Source of the DNA: Pseudoalteromonas phenolica
Lineage (GTDB): Bacteria; Pseudomonadota; Gammaproteobacteria; Enterobacterales; Alteromonadaceae
Direction of reading: 5' to 3'
NCBI RefSeq assembly: GCF_005886345.1
Contig: NZ_PNEC01000031.1
Location: 1-64,000, forward strand
Length of the DNA stretch: 64,000 nucleotides
In this document: in pieces, positions 16,824 through 26,108 of the stretch
Layout: every line of letters begins with the position of its first letter
How positions within the stretch are numbered: the first letter of the stretch is position 1
The notes under the pieces: model-generated
Told to the model about the DNA's origin: nothing
Seen by the model: the letters and a program-made list of their open reading frames with translations, nothing else
Databases searched by the model: none
Made by a program: the position numbers and the translations under genes

Positions 16824-17885
16824 ATGGGCAATCTGAATACAATGAAAATAACAAGCTTAGTTTTTGCAGTATGGGCTTTAGCACAATCAAGCGTTGTAAG
16901 TGCAACGGATTATAAAACAGTATTGATTCATGGTTTTCAACCACAACAGCTATTATTTGGTTCGCCAAATACAGTTAGTAGTGATGGGGAGAGCTATTGG
17001 GCTGACTATTGGGGCGCTTTGGCAGATGAAAGGATTGATTGGCCTTCATTTGAGCGCGTTAAAGGTAAAATCGCGACAGATTATGTATGGCCGAAATTAA
17101 AGTCTATGAGTGAGCGTGGTGTATGCGACCAAGGCTGTATACTTGTTACACACTCAACAGGTGATTTAGTCGCACGTTACATTATTGATAACCAAGCAAA
17201 CTGGTTAAGTGCAGCAGGACTTAAGCCGCTCAATATCATTGCAACATTTGATATAGCAGGCGCTGGTGGCGGCAGTGAGTTAGCGGATTTGGCAGTGAAT
17301 GTGACTCAAGGCGCAACATCTTGGAACCCACTTATAGAGTTGGCCTTACAAGCCTGGTTGGGAGGACCATTGACCGATAAGCTTGGGGTTCTAAACGACC
17401 TCAAAGTTAATAATGCTCGTCAATTGGCAGCATTACCCAGTGATAGAGCCCCAAGATTAAGATTTGTTGGTGAGGGCGATCTATTCCTGGGGGCAACAAA
17501 GCTATTTTTAAAAGGCAAAGATGACAGTGTAGTGGCTTCTCATTCAAGCTGTGGATCAAGCAAAGCAGGGAACTTTGGTAGTTGTTCTTCAAGCGTTGCA
17601 TTTAACGGCAAGATCTCATCACAAGGTGATGCTGTGAAAAGTTTCATGCCAAATCACTATCCAATGTTGATGTCTGATAACTATGATCACTTATCAATCA
17701 TTTTGAATAAGCCAAAAGGCAAAGTGACAGCGGCTAATGACACTGTAAGGTTGGATAATGGCGACACAATTTCATTTTCTACCTACCAAAAAGATTATGG
17801 GTTCTGGATCTTTAAGACACATTATAAATATGTAAGTCAGTCTGACTCTCAAAGTATGTCTAAATTAATCTATAACACACTATAA
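16824..17885 (+). CDS. Secreted lipase-like alpha/beta hydrolase
   Basis: A 353-residue exported protein. Signal peptide about 1-27 ending in SVVSA; then the hydrolase strand YKTVLIHGF (oxyanion region), and the nucleophile elbow VTHSTGDLVARYI, where HSTGD replaces the usual GHSxGG of triacylglycerol lipases. A later DLFLG and SFMPNHYPMLMSDNYDH hold candidate acid and histidine residues. ATG 16824 is chosen because TGGAGG lies 5 bases upstream; the longer TTG start overlaps that site. The next gene encodes a membrane-anchored protein of similar length. Substrate unknown; esterase or lipase is the best guess. Confidence 0.7.
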   Translation: MGNLNTMKITSLVFAVWALAQSSVVSATDYKTVLIHGFQPQQLLFGSPNTVSSDGESYWADYWGALADERIDWPSFERVKGKIATDYVWPKLKSMSERGVCDQGCILVTHSTGDLVARYIIDNQANWLSAAGLKPLNIIATFDIAGAGGGSELADLAVNVTQGATSWNPLIELALQAWLGGPLTDKLGVLNDLKVNNARQLAALPSDRAPRLRFVGEGDLFLGATKLFLKGKDDSVVASHSSCGSSKAGNFGSCSSSVAFNGKISSQGDAVKSFMPNHYPMLMSDNYDHLSIILNKPKGKVTAANDTVRLDNGDTISFSTYQKDYGFWIFKTHYKYVSQSDSQSMSKLIYNTL

Positions 17886-17909
17886 ATTTTCAATCTGAGT
17901 AATGTTACT

Positions 17910-17936
17910 AAGGCCGTAAAAACTTTTTACGGCCTT
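17910..17936 (+). terminator. Perfect hairpin after lipase-like gene
   Basis: AAGGCCGTAAAAA (17910-17922) and TTTTTACGGCCTT (17924-17936) are exact complements around one base. It lies 25 bases after the lipase-like stop and ends just before the next gene. It lacks a T-run after the stem, so it may attenuate rather than fully terminate transcription. Confidence 0.55.
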
Positions 17937-17950
17937 GTATGGTAGATACT

Positions 17951-19000
17951 ATGAAAAAGAACAAAATCATCATTGGATTAGTTGCCATTAGCTTTATAAG
18001 CATTTGCTATTTTCTTGGTACAAAACAAAATAGCGATAATGAATTAGATACTGATAGAAAAACAGCACTTGGAAGCAATCAAGTTGATGAAATGAAGTCT
18101 TCGAAAGAAATCATTCAAGAAACTAAGACACCTATGCCTATAAGCTTTAATCAATCAACGGTTGATTCGGCAAAAGTCATCGCAACTAAATATGAGCAAA
18201 CTTTGAATTATCCGCCTTATTCGCAGCCACTTTCTTTAAATGACTTTAGTATTTTAAATCCAAATTATTTCGAACCAGTAACTATGGTTACTCAAGATAG
18301 CAATGTGAAAATATCAATGATGCTTGAGAAATATCATTTTGTTTCGCCAGAAGCCATTATAGTTCAAGTAAAGGGTATCGATATTTATGGTGTGGAACTA
18401 AAAGTGCAGGATGCTGATACGCGCAAGCTATTATCTAGTTATACGATGCACCCTTCACAAGATGCATACTTAGCACAAATAAAAGGAAACACTGATTACC
18501 CAGCTAACTTACAAATCACGGCAATAGCCAATGTAAACGGCGATGAAGTGCCTATGGTTGCGCAAATTAGTTACAACCAAAAAAGTGCGACAATTGTCGG
18601 AGGAACCAAACCATTTGTTGAAAGCGCCGACCTAGTTTTTCCTATTGATATTAAAGTTGAGAAAGCAGGTCTTTATAGAGTGAGAGCAAATTTGTTTTCA
18701 GGTGCGCAACCCATCGCCTCTTTAGTCTCTGAAACCAAATTAGAGGTAGGGCAAAAACATATTTTGTTGCGAGCACATCAAAGTGTACTGCCAAACACAA
18801 GTGAATTTGAGCTGGCCACTTTTACTATTGAGAGGCGCTCTACACACCCCGCAGAGCCATCTCGATTTGGTAACTCTGAGATTGAAAAATTGGTATTCGA
18901 TGATGTTGACCTGTCAGGCATAGACAAAACTCACTACCAACCAAATGAAAACGAAAGAAAGCGTTTGATGTTTTTGAAAGGCATGGCAAATCAGGATTAA
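17951..19000 (+). CDS. Membrane-anchored hypothetical protein
   Basis: I do not recognise this 349-residue protein. One N-terminal membrane segment (about 5-25, KIIIGLVAISFISICYFLG) is followed by a polar linker and a beta-rich periplasmic region with two Ig-like segments (about 100-200 and 210-290: VKISMMLEKYHF, FPIDIKVEKAGLYRVRANLFSGAQPI). The tail is charged and helical. The start at 17951 puts MKKNK directly before the membrane segment; the in-frame ATG at 17939 overlaps the hairpin. Position after a lipase and N-terminal anchoring recall lipase-specific foldases, but the foldase sequence motifs are absent. Confidence 0.55.
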   Translation: MKKNKIIIGLVAISFISICYFLGTKQNSDNELDTDRKTALGSNQVDEMKSSKEIIQETKTPMPISFNQSTVDSAKVIATKYEQTLNYPPYSQPLSLNDFSILNPNYFEPVTMVTQDSNVKISMMLEKYHFVSPEAIIVQVKGIDIYGVELKVQDADTRKLLSSYTMHPSQDAYLAQIKGNTDYPANLQITAIANVNGDEVPMVAQISYNQKSATIVGGTKPFVESADLVFPIDIKVEKAGLYRVRANLFSGAQPIASLVSETKLEVGQKHILLRAHQSVLPNTSEFELATFTIERRSTHPAEPSRFGNSEIEKLVFDDVDLSGIDKTHYQPNENERKRLMFLKGMANQD

Positions 19001-19022
19001 CCAGTTTACCCGTAATCATAAC

Positions 19023-19793
19023 TTAATTGTTAACTAAATAACTCATAATAATGGCATCAATCTTAGGTTGTGACTCGTTTATTGCTCTATTAATTATTTT
19101 AACTTCGTATGGTGTGAAAGATTTATGGCTAAGTAGAAGGTGGACGGGGTTATCATGCACTATGTAAGGCCATATTTTAATGTTGTCGTGGCCGAGTGTT
19201 GTCTTATAGTAATGCGCACTGATAATGTCATCAATAATAAAATCGACGCGGTTTTTAACCAGCATTGAGATGCGGCTGTTAGCACTTGCCAAACTCACAA
19301 ACTGCTCTTTGAATTTTTTGTGTTCGAGTAGTTTTTTTAATTCCTTTCCATAGTAAGACCCGATGCTTAAACCAATGGTATGATCTTTTCTGAGAATTGC
19401 CTTGAGGTTTTGTATAGGCCTTGGTTTAAACAGAGATATTAATCTCATCTTCTCATCTCGATAGCTTACGGAGAAAACACCATATTTTTGCCTTTCAACT
19501 GTAAAGCTTGTCATGGTGGAAACATCAATGATAGCTTTGCCCATTTCTTCAAAAGTTCTTGCACTGGAGGGAAGCCGCACAAATTTGTAGCACAAACCGG
19601 CTTGATCAAATATTGCTTTTACAATCTCAACATCAAGACCTGTTGCACCAGTACTATCGAAAACGGTTAGAGGAGGCCAGCTAGCTACTACACCAATCTT
19701 TTTACAGTTTTGTGCAAGTATAGTTTGTGAAAAAATCAGGCAAGCAAAAGAAAGTAGAAACGTAATTCGCCTCATTGAGAACACCATCATCAA
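19023..19793 (-). CDS. Orphan periplasmic solute-binding protein (SBP family 3-like)
   Basis: A 256-residue protein with a signal peptide (about 1-27, ending ILAQN) and a type II binding fold: IGVVASWPPLTVFDSTGATGLDVEIVKAIF is the typical first lobe, followed by FVRLPSSARTFEEMGKAIIDVS and a second lobe (about 130-230) with NRVDFIIDDIISAHY. It resembles amino-acid-binding proteins. No transporter genes adjoin it. Ligand unknown. Its end converges on the hypothetical gene upstream. Confidence 0.75.
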   Translation of the reverse strand: MMMVFSMRRITFLLSFACLIFSQTILAQNCKKIGVVASWPPLTVFDSTGATGLDVEIVKAIFDQAGLCYKFVRLPSSARTFEEMGKAIIDVSTMTSFTVERQKYGVFSVSYRDEKMRLISLFKPRPIQNLKAILRKDHTIGLSIGSYYGKELKKLLEHKKFKEQFVSLASANSRISMLVKNRVDFIIDDIISAHYYKTTLGHDNIKIWPYIVHDNPVHLLLSHKSFTPYEVKIINRAINESQPKIDAIIMSYLVNN

Positions 19794-19997
19794 ATTTTAT
19801 TTAAGCATAGAGCAAAAAACACCGAATGATTGTGGAATCTAACTATCTTAGTTCCTAATTTGTTGTTTTTTATATGTGTTTTCATACCTAAAAAGGTATT
19901 TTTTAATTGCTTTTAGATATAATTCTCTCATAAGTCATTATTTATATTGCTAATAATTTTATTGCGAAATTCTTAATCATTAATAACTGAGAGAAAT

Positions 19998-20837
19998 ATG
20001 AAATTAAAAACACTATGTGCAATGGGCATCATCACATCTACTTCATTTGCTGTCATGGCAGATGTATCTGACAAAGTGATCGCAGATCAGCGTGCTAACC
20101 TTGCTAAAAATACTGAGGGTAAAGGTTTTGGCCCGCAATCTCCGCGTGATATTGATACTCTAGAGGGCGAAAACAACATCGCTTTTAATGCTGCACCTTC
20201 TCATAAAGAAATGAACTTGTGTAACATCCACTTCCATAAAAACGCAGAGCATAAAGGTGGCGAGTTTACTAGATATGCTGGCAATGGAAATGGCAAAGGC
20301 TCTGAAACTGGATTCGTTTTTAACGGTGAGCTTTCAAAGAAAGAGCTAAAAGCAGTTAAAGGCCAAAATTGCCCTTCTAAAACGGGTAGTCTATTCCCGG
20401 GCGACACCATTGAACTTCACTATGTTCATACAACAGCGCAAGTGAAACCAGGTCCAACACTGGGTGCTTGTTTAAGTGACCCAATTGCTAACCCGCAATT
20501 ACGAGTAGAAGCGCAAGTGTATGTACTTGTAAATGACAAAAATGCATTAGATTTTGCTGAACTGACAAAGTTTGGTAAACAAAACGGCTACTATCAAGCG
20601 CTGAATATTCCTAACTTTACCGGTGCACCAGTACAATATGCGGGTTCAACAACTGGCCCTAGTTACAATGAAAAAGGTTCACCTTTACAAGTAAGCTGGA
20701 GCGTTCGCCCACGTGTCGCGAAAGTTAATATTGAAACGGTAGGTGAGTGGTGTAAAGGTAATGAGTTCGACGAAGATCACGCTCATGGTGTGCGTAATTT
20801 AGTTATAAACCCTAAGCTTATTTCAGATATTAACTAA
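19998..20837 (+). CDS. Delta-class carbonic anhydrase
   Basis: A 279-residue periplasmic protein: signal peptide about 1-21 (cut near VMA-DV), then the core motif CNIHFHKNAEHKGGEFTRY (C75, H78, H80, H85) and TIELHYVHTT (H141, H144), which match the zinc-ligand region of delta-class carbonic anhydrases first known from diatoms and also found in marine bacteria. C75, C125, C158 and a C-terminal cysteine could form structural disulfides. It would interconvert CO2 and bicarbonate in the periplasm. A strong terminator follows. A SulP anion transporter lies about 1.6 kb downstream on the other strand. Confidence 0.82.
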   Translation: MKLKTLCAMGIITSTSFAVMADVSDKVIADQRANLAKNTEGKGFGPQSPRDIDTLEGENNIAFNAAPSHKEMNLCNIHFHKNAEHKGGEFTRYAGNGNGKGSETGFVFNGELSKKELKAVKGQNCPSKTGSLFPGDTIELHYVHTTAQVKPGPTLGACLSDPIANPQLRVEAQVYVLVNDKNALDFAELTKFGKQNGYYQALNIPNFTGAPVQYAGSTTGPSYNEKGSPLQVSWSVRPRVAKVNIETVGEWCKGNEFDEDHAHGVRNLVINPKLISDIN

Positions 20838-20854
20838 ATATTTTTTCTCCATAA

Positions 20855-20885
20855 AAAAGGAGTACAAATCTGTACTCCTTTTGTT
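20855..20885. terminator. Bidirectional terminator
   Basis: AAAAGGAGTACA (20855-20866), loop AATC, TGTACTCCTTTT (20871-20882). Perfect stem flanked by A and T runs, between convergent genes, so it can serve both strands. Confidence 0.9.
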
Positions 20886-20899
20886 ATTCAAATCAGAAC

Positions 20900-22099
20900 T
20901 TAGTTACAATAGTTGTCTACGAACGTTAAGTCATTAATGTGCTCAGGTGCGTCCATTACATATGTGGCAACCGCTGTTTGAGGGTTTACACTGTAAATTT
21001 TGGCATTCTCACCTGAAATTCTGCCTGATACATACAAAGTACCGTCGTCTGAAATTGCTAAACCAGATGCCCAGTTAATTCCATGGTGACCAATTAAAGT
21101 AAGCTCCATGTTGCTATCATCAATTGTGTAAAGAGACTTACCAGTTAACACGTAAAGCGTATTGCTATCGGGAGAATAGGCTACATCGCCGTGTGAGAAT
21201 CTATCACCAGAATAACGCATTTTACCTAAAACTGTTTTCTCGCCAGTTTGTAGGTCGTAGTCATACATATATGTTTTACTTGTTGCTCTTAAAGATTGAC
21301 CATCAGCGCTTACAGCTGAGCGATAAATAGGCCATGAAGTTGCATCAGCTTCAGTGGTTTGAACACCTGTCTCTAAGTCTAAAGACCAAAGTTTAGAAGC
21401 TTTAGTTTTAGAATCTAATTGCTCCATGAAATAGAGTTTACCGTTATGACTTGCAAGGTTAGACGCTGTGTTTTGAACACCGGCGACAACACTGTAAGTA
21501 TTATTTTCTAAGTCAAATTTATATACGTAACCTGATTCAGTAGAACCACTATTGTTAATACCAAAAATACCTGTATGACATACTAGGTTCTCAGTTACGC
21601 TGACATTATCGATAAAGCCACCATAGCTATCATTTTTTCCAGCACCAGTAAAACGAAGTTCGGAAGACTCTGATGATGCTTCAACAGTAATAGAGAAAGA
21701 CTGCCAACCTCTTTGAGTGGCATTTAGATTTAAAACGGTAACACCATCCCACTTTACATCTACTTTATTGGTTTCTTCATTACCATTAACTCGTGGAGAG
21801 TAGTAGAATGAAACTTCATAAGTTTTGCCGCTTTGCGTTGCAATATTTTGATATACACTGTGATTTGCTGTTGAATCTAGTTCAATATATTGATTTCCAT
21901 CTTGTGCATTGATGATCCCTAAACGAGATGTTTGGATCTCGAATCTAGCTCCATCATTTTGCCAACCAGTTACAGTGTTCAACAACGTCCATTTTGAATT
22001 TACTACGTCCTGCTCGAATGAGCCATTGGTAATTAGATTGTCAGCAAATGCAAATTGCGAAGCAAAAAGCGAAGACATTGCGATTAAAGATAACTTCAT
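20900..22099 (-). CDS. Secreted DUF642-like / beta-propeller protein
   Basis: A 399-residue exported protein. Signal peptide about 1-20 (ASQFAFA-DN), then a jelly-roll domain like DUF642 or a carbohydrate-binding module (about 22-175: LITNGSFEQD, YIELDSTANHSVYQNI, GGFIDNVSVTE). The rest (about 180-399) has repeated strands such as YVYKFDLENNTYSVV, LWSLDLETG, YMYDYDLQTGEK and LYTIDDSNMELTLIG, which look like a six- or seven-bladed propeller. ATG 22099 is preferred since TTGGAG lies 9 bases before it. Probably surface or extracellular; ligand unknown. Confidence 0.7.
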   Translation of the reverse strand: MKLSLIAMSSLFASQFAFADNLITNGSFEQDVVNSKWTLLNTVTGWQNDGARFEIQTSRLGIINAQDGNQYIELDSTANHSVYQNIATQSGKTYEVSFYYSPRVNGNEETNKVDVKWDGVTVLNLNATQRGWQSFSITVEASSESSELRFTGAGKNDSYGGFIDNVSVTENLVCHTGIFGINNSGSTESGYVYKFDLENNTYSVVAGVQNTASNLASHNGKLYFMEQLDSKTKASKLWSLDLETGVQTTEADATSWPIYRSAVSADGQSLRATSKTYMYDYDLQTGEKTVLGKMRYSGDRFSHGDVAYSPDSNTLYVLTGKSLYTIDDSNMELTLIGHHGINWASGLAISDDGTLYVSGRISGENAKIYSVNPQTAVATYVMDAPEHINDLTFVDNYCN

Positions 22100-22405
22100 A
22101 TGGTTGTTCTCCAAGTTTAGAAACTGCTACAACAAACTTAAAAAGTAAAAACTAACCCTATTTTCTAGTATTATTCTGTTTCCGTCAACAATTAAATAAC
22201 ATTTGATCAGAAATTAGAGTAGTAAAATGTGTTTATCAACACAATAAAAGCAGATAAATATTTGTATAAGCAAAAATTATGCTCAAAAGTTTATAAGGTT
22301 GATTATGGGTGGAGGGAGGATCTAATTTTAGAACAAAGGAGTGTAAATTTATAAAGTAAAAGCACTCTAAACACTTTCTATGTTAGAGTGCTTATAAGGT
22401 CAAAA
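22100..22405. other. Intergenic region, 306 bases
   Basis: It holds the upstream region of the DUF642-like gene and, at its right end, the SulP terminator hairpin. Apart from AT-rich tracts I see no gene, repeat or operator in it. Confidence 0.5.
22361..22392 (-). terminator. Terminator of the SulP gene
   Basis: AGCACTCTAA (22361-22370) pairs with TTAGAGTGCT (22383-22392). On the minus strand the stem is followed by TTTTAC. It lies about 14 bases past the transporter stop codon. Confidence 0.75.
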
Positions 22406-24058
22406 TTAGCTATTAGGTTTCATTGCAATTAAAGCTCGCTCTAAAGCATCTATTCTCGAATTACAAAAGGCGCTTTCACCGAGTTTTTCATTGATTTGAA
22501 AACGATGAAGTTGTTCGCTAGTGTCATCATTTGGAGAATAGATAAACACTTTGCAGTTTGCATCAAGTGCGTCTGTCATTGCGTTTTCTAAAGCTAAACT
22601 CACAGTTACATCTAACATTGGTACATCACTTAAATCTAAGACCATTGCTTTATACTTGCTAATGTCACGGTGTTGGCGCGCAATGGCTTTAGACACACTA
22701 AATATCATTGGCCCAGATAAATAGAAGTATAAGAGTTGGCCATTAGCTTTTTCGAATAATAGTTGCTCAGTTTCATTCATCGGCACATCATCATCGGAGT
22801 CACTAATGGCTTTAACTTGTTCTGATTGAACTCGGCTCAATCGCTCTATAACCATAATATTAGAAATAAATACACCTAAGCCCACAGCTGCAATGAGATC
22901 TACAAATACAGTGAGTAACATTACACCATACATAATTGCCATTTGAGATATACTTAATTTGTGCGCTCTTTGAATAAAGCTCCAATCAAGAATGTTGATA
23001 CCAACATATACGGCAATACCCGCTAAAACAGCCAATGGAATTGGTTCTGTTAAGCTTCCGGCTACAAATACAACCGCCATTAAAATCAGTGCTCGGAAAA
23101 TACCCGCCAACGGAGAACGCGCACCGACTTGAATATTTACCACTGTGCCCATGGTCGCACCTGCACCAGGTAATGCACCGAATAAGCCAGAGATGATATT
23201 TGCAACACCTTGGCCTCTTAACTCTTTATCAGAATCGTGCTCAGTTCGGGTTAAGCTGTCGCCTATAACAGCAGTTAATAAGGTATCAATACAACCCAGC
23301 GTACCAAGCACCAAAGCATCGATTACCATTGATTGAAATTGGTCAGCAGTAAAAGTCGGGATAACAATAGAAGGTAGGCCACTTGGTATCTCACCGATCC
23401 TTCGAATGCTATCAGTGTCAAAAATGATAATCGAAACTAAGGTCACAGCAACAAGTGCGACTAATTGAGCAGGGACATATTGGCGATATTTCTTAGGAAA
23501 ATAAAACAATATTGCTAATGTAGCTGCGCCTAACAACACCTCTGAAAACTTAATATTTAATAAAAGCTCTGGGAGTTGACCTAAAGTGCCTGCAACTCCT
23601 CCTGCAGGTGCTTGATGGCCTAATAAAGGTGCAAGCTGTAAAATGATGAGTATCACGCCAATACCGGACATAAATCCGGAAATAACCGAGTAGGGCATTA
23701 GTGTTACGTATTTACCGAGCTTTAAGGTACCAATTAACACTTGAAAGGCACCAGCCATCATCACGACGGTGAAACCCATAGCCAGGCCAGACTCAGGATA
23801 TTTAGCCATCATTCCAGTCAAAACCGCGGTCATAATAACCGTCATTGGACCAGTTGGTTCAGAAATCAAGGAAGTGGAACCACCAAACAAGGCAGCGAAA
23901 AGACCGACTAAAATTGCACCCCACATACCTGCTTCAGCACCGGCTCCTGAAGCAACACCAAACGCGAGGGCGAGCGGGAGAGATATTATGGCAGTGGTCA
24001 CACCACCAAATAAATCGCCCTTTAAATTCATATGCTTATATCGAGAAAGAGATAACAT
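22406..24058 (-). CDS. SulP family inorganic anion transporter with STAS domain
   Basis: A 550-residue inner-membrane transporter (560 if the upstream ATG at 24088 is used; 24058 has GGAAG before it and starts at the conserved region). The SulP core (about 20-425) shows GGVTTAIISLPLALAFGVASG and LISEPTGPMTVIMTAVLTG, followed by ten or more further membrane spans. A C-terminal STAS domain (about 435-550: AMVLDLSDVPMLDVTVSLALE) regulates it. SulP proteins carry sulfate, bicarbonate or other anions. The nearby delta-class carbonic anhydrase makes bicarbonate a reasonable but unproven substrate. Confidence 0.85.
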   Translation of the reverse strand: MLSLSRYKHMNLKGDLFGGVTTAIISLPLALAFGVASGAGAEAGMWGAILVGLFAALFGGSTSLISEPTGPMTVIMTAVLTGMMAKYPESGLAMGFTVVMMAGAFQVLIGTLKLGKYVTLMPYSVISGFMSGIGVILIILQLAPLLGHQAPAGGVAGTLGQLPELLLNIKFSEVLLGAATLAILFYFPKKYRQYVPAQLVALVAVTLVSIIIFDTDSIRRIGEIPSGLPSIVIPTFTADQFQSMVIDALVLGTLGCIDTLLTAVIGDSLTRTEHDSDKELRGQGVANIISGLFGALPGAGATMGTVVNIQVGARSPLAGIFRALILMAVVFVAGSLTEPIPLAVLAGIAVYVGINILDWSFIQRAHKLSISQMAIMYGVMLLTVFVDLIAAVGLGVFISNIMVIERLSRVQSEQVKAISDSDDDVPMNETEQLLFEKANGQLLYFYLSGPMIFSVSKAIARQHRDISKYKAMVLDLSDVPMLDVTVSLALENAMTDALDANCKVFIYSPNDDTSEQLHRFQINEKLGESAFCNSRIDALERALIAMKPNS

Positions 24059-24214
24059 AGAACTTCCATACCGCGAGATTTCACGCATTTTACACCAAAT
24101 TTTCTTTTTAACTATCGGATTTACAAACTTTTTTACAAGTTAGTATTTATATATGTAATGTGACTTTGTGGTAGTATGCAAGCATGTAGAAAATGAAATT
24201 TTAATTTATTATAT

Positions 24215-25426
24215 ATGTTTCAACCAGTTAGCCTTTTTGTTGGGCTTCGGTATGCCAAAGCGAGCAAAGGAAATGCGTTTATTTCATTCATTTCTTTTTT
24301 TTCTATCGCAGGTATCGCATTAGGACTTATGTCCTTGATCACAGTGAGCTCTGTGATGAATGGCTTTGAGCAAACACTAAAAAACGCGATGCTTGATATG
24401 ATCCCTCATGTGCAGCTAAAACCTGAAAGGGAAGTAAAATCATCTAATAATTTAAAGACGCAATTAGCCGATTTAAGCACGGTCAAACGTGTGCAATCTT
24501 ATCTCACCTCAGATGTTATTTTGCAAACCAATGAAGAACTTTTAGGTGTTAGGTTGCAGGGTGTTTTTGAAGGCGGGACTACGCAATTAGAGAGTCATAT
24601 AGAGTCTGGCAGTATAAAGCAATTCCAATCGGGTAAGTATCAATTAGCCATCAGTCGTTATCTGGCAAATAGTTTGAAAGTTCAGGTCGGTAGTCAAATT
24701 CGAGTGATTATGCCTGAGATTACAACTTACTCGCCTATGGGCAGGGTTCCTGCGCAAAGACTATTTACTGTGGCCCTTATTTATAATTCAAGAAGTGAAG
24801 CTGATACACAACTTGCCTTCGCAAATGGTCAAAGCCTTGCAAGATTAATGCGGAAAAAGTCGCAATCTCATTTAGATATTAGTATTTCACTACATGATGC
24901 TTTTTCTCTTGAAGACTTTTATGAAGAGCTTTCTAGTATAGATACCTCTAATTACATAAGCATTGACTGGCAAGTACAGCAGGGGGCTTTGTTTGCAGCC
25001 GTTGCAATGGAAAAAAGAGTGATGTCTCTATTGCTAGGACTGATTGTCTTAGTCGCGATTTTCAATATTATTTCGGGTCTTTCAATGATGGTCAAAGAGA
25101 AACAAGGTGAAGTAGCCATATTACAAACTTTAGGTTTCACACCTGTGATGATATCGAAAGTGTTTATGGTTCAAGGACTTTACAATGGAGTTATCGGTAC
25201 TTTATTGGGGCTATTTGCTGGTTTGCTACTGGCAAATTATATCAATGAAGTGATGTCATTGGTCGGCTTGTCTTTACTGGGAGGGATGGCCTTACCCGTA
25301 AAGTTTGAATTTACAGGTCTAATAATCATGGCCACATTGAGTGTTTTATTAAGTTTTATAGCTACCCTTTATCCAGCTAAACAAGCTGCCAAAGTAATGC
25401 CTGCTGAGGTTTTAAGATATGAGTAA
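24215..25426 (+). CDS. lolC: Lipoprotein-releasing ABC transporter permease LolC
   Basis: A 403-residue FtsX/MacB-type permease: one N-terminal membrane span (about 25-50, GIALGLMSLITVSSVMNGFE), a large periplasmic domain (about 55-265), and three C-terminal spans (about 270-395). ISVSSVMNGFE-like and PAKQAAKVMPAEVLRYE are classic LolC/E signatures. Together with LolD and LolE it extracts mature lipoproteins from the inner membrane and hands them to LolA. It starts the operon and overlaps lolD by 8 bases. LolC versus LolE is assigned from gene order, which follows lolCDE. Confidence 0.92.
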   Translation: MFQPVSLFVGLRYAKASKGNAFISFISFFSIAGIALGLMSLITVSSVMNGFEQTLKNAMLDMIPHVQLKPEREVKSSNNLKTQLADLSTVKRVQSYLTSDVILQTNEELLGVRLQGVFEGGTTQLESHIESGSIKQFQSGKYQLAISRYLANSLKVQVGSQIRVIMPEITTYSPMGRVPAQRLFTVALIYNSRSEADTQLAFANGQSLARLMRKKSQSHLDISISLHDAFSLEDFYEELSSIDTSNYISIDWQVQQGALFAAVAMEKRVMSLLLGLIVLVAIFNIISGLSMMVKEKQGEVAILQTLGFTPVMISKVFMVQGLYNGVIGTLLGLFAGLLLANYINEVMSLVGLSLLGGMALPVKFEFTGLIIMATLSVLLSFIATLYPAKQAAKVMPAEVLRYE

Positions 25427-26108
25427 TTTAGTAATTGATTGTCAAAACTTAGGCAAAGTTTACCAAGATGGAAAGAACAAAGTTGAAGTGTTGAAAGGTG
25501 TAAACTTACAGTTAGAGCAAGGACAAATGCTTGCAATAGTTGGCAGCTCTGGTTCAGGTAAAAGTACCTTATTACATATTCTTGGTACGCTAGATCATGC
25601 AACAACTGGGCATGCCAAAATTAAAAGTACAAATGTTGCGGAGTTATCAAGAAATCAGCAGGCTGAATTTAGAAATAAACATATGGGGTTTATCTACCAA
25701 TTTCACCATCTATTAATGGAATTTACTGCACTTGAAAATGTCGCTATGCCGCTACTCATTCAAGGTGAAAAAGTAAATCGTGCGCATTCTGAAGCGCTAA
25801 GTATGCTAGAAAAGGTGGGTTTGGGGCATAGGGCTGAACATAAACCATCTGAGTTATCAGGTGGTGAGCGTCAACGCGTGGCTATCGCTCGCGCACTCGT
25901 TACAAAACCTGCATTAGTTTTAGCTGATGAGCCAACTGGTAATCTAGATAAGCAAAATGCTATTAAAATTTATGATTTATTAAATGAGCTCAACCAGCAA
26001 CTTCAGACCAGTTTTGTCATTGTCACTCATGACTTAGAACTTGCAGAAAAGCTTGGGCGAAGTGTGCAACTCGATGATGGCGTGTTGACTGAGGTTAGTC
26101 ATGCTTAG
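25419..26108 (+). CDS. lolD: Lipoprotein-releasing ABC transporter ATPase LolD
   Basis: A 229-residue ABC ATPase powering lipoprotein release. Walker A GSSGSGKST (about 42-50), Q-loop YQFHHLLMEF, signature LSGGERQRVAIARAL, Walker B LVLADEPTGNLD and H-loop VTHD are all present. FHHLL before the signature is the LolD motif. Length matches E. coli LolD (233). Overlaps both permease genes by 8 bases, showing tight coupling. Confidence 0.95.
   Translation: MSNLVIDCQNLGKVYQDGKNKVEVLKGVNLQLEQGQMLAIVGSSGSGKSTLLHILGTLDHATTGHAKIKSTNVAELSRNQQAEFRNKHMGFIYQFHHLLMEFTALENVAMPLLIQGEKVNRAHSEALSMLEKVGLGHRAEHKPSELSGGERQRVAIARALVTKPALVLADEPTGNLDKQNAIKIYDLLNELNQQLQTSFVIVTHDLELAEKLGRSVQLDDGVLTEVSHA

Noticed and set aside
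17951-19000. Lipase-specific foldase downstream of a lipase.
   Set aside because: Gene order and membrane anchor fit, but the sequence is beta-rich and lacks the foldase motif.
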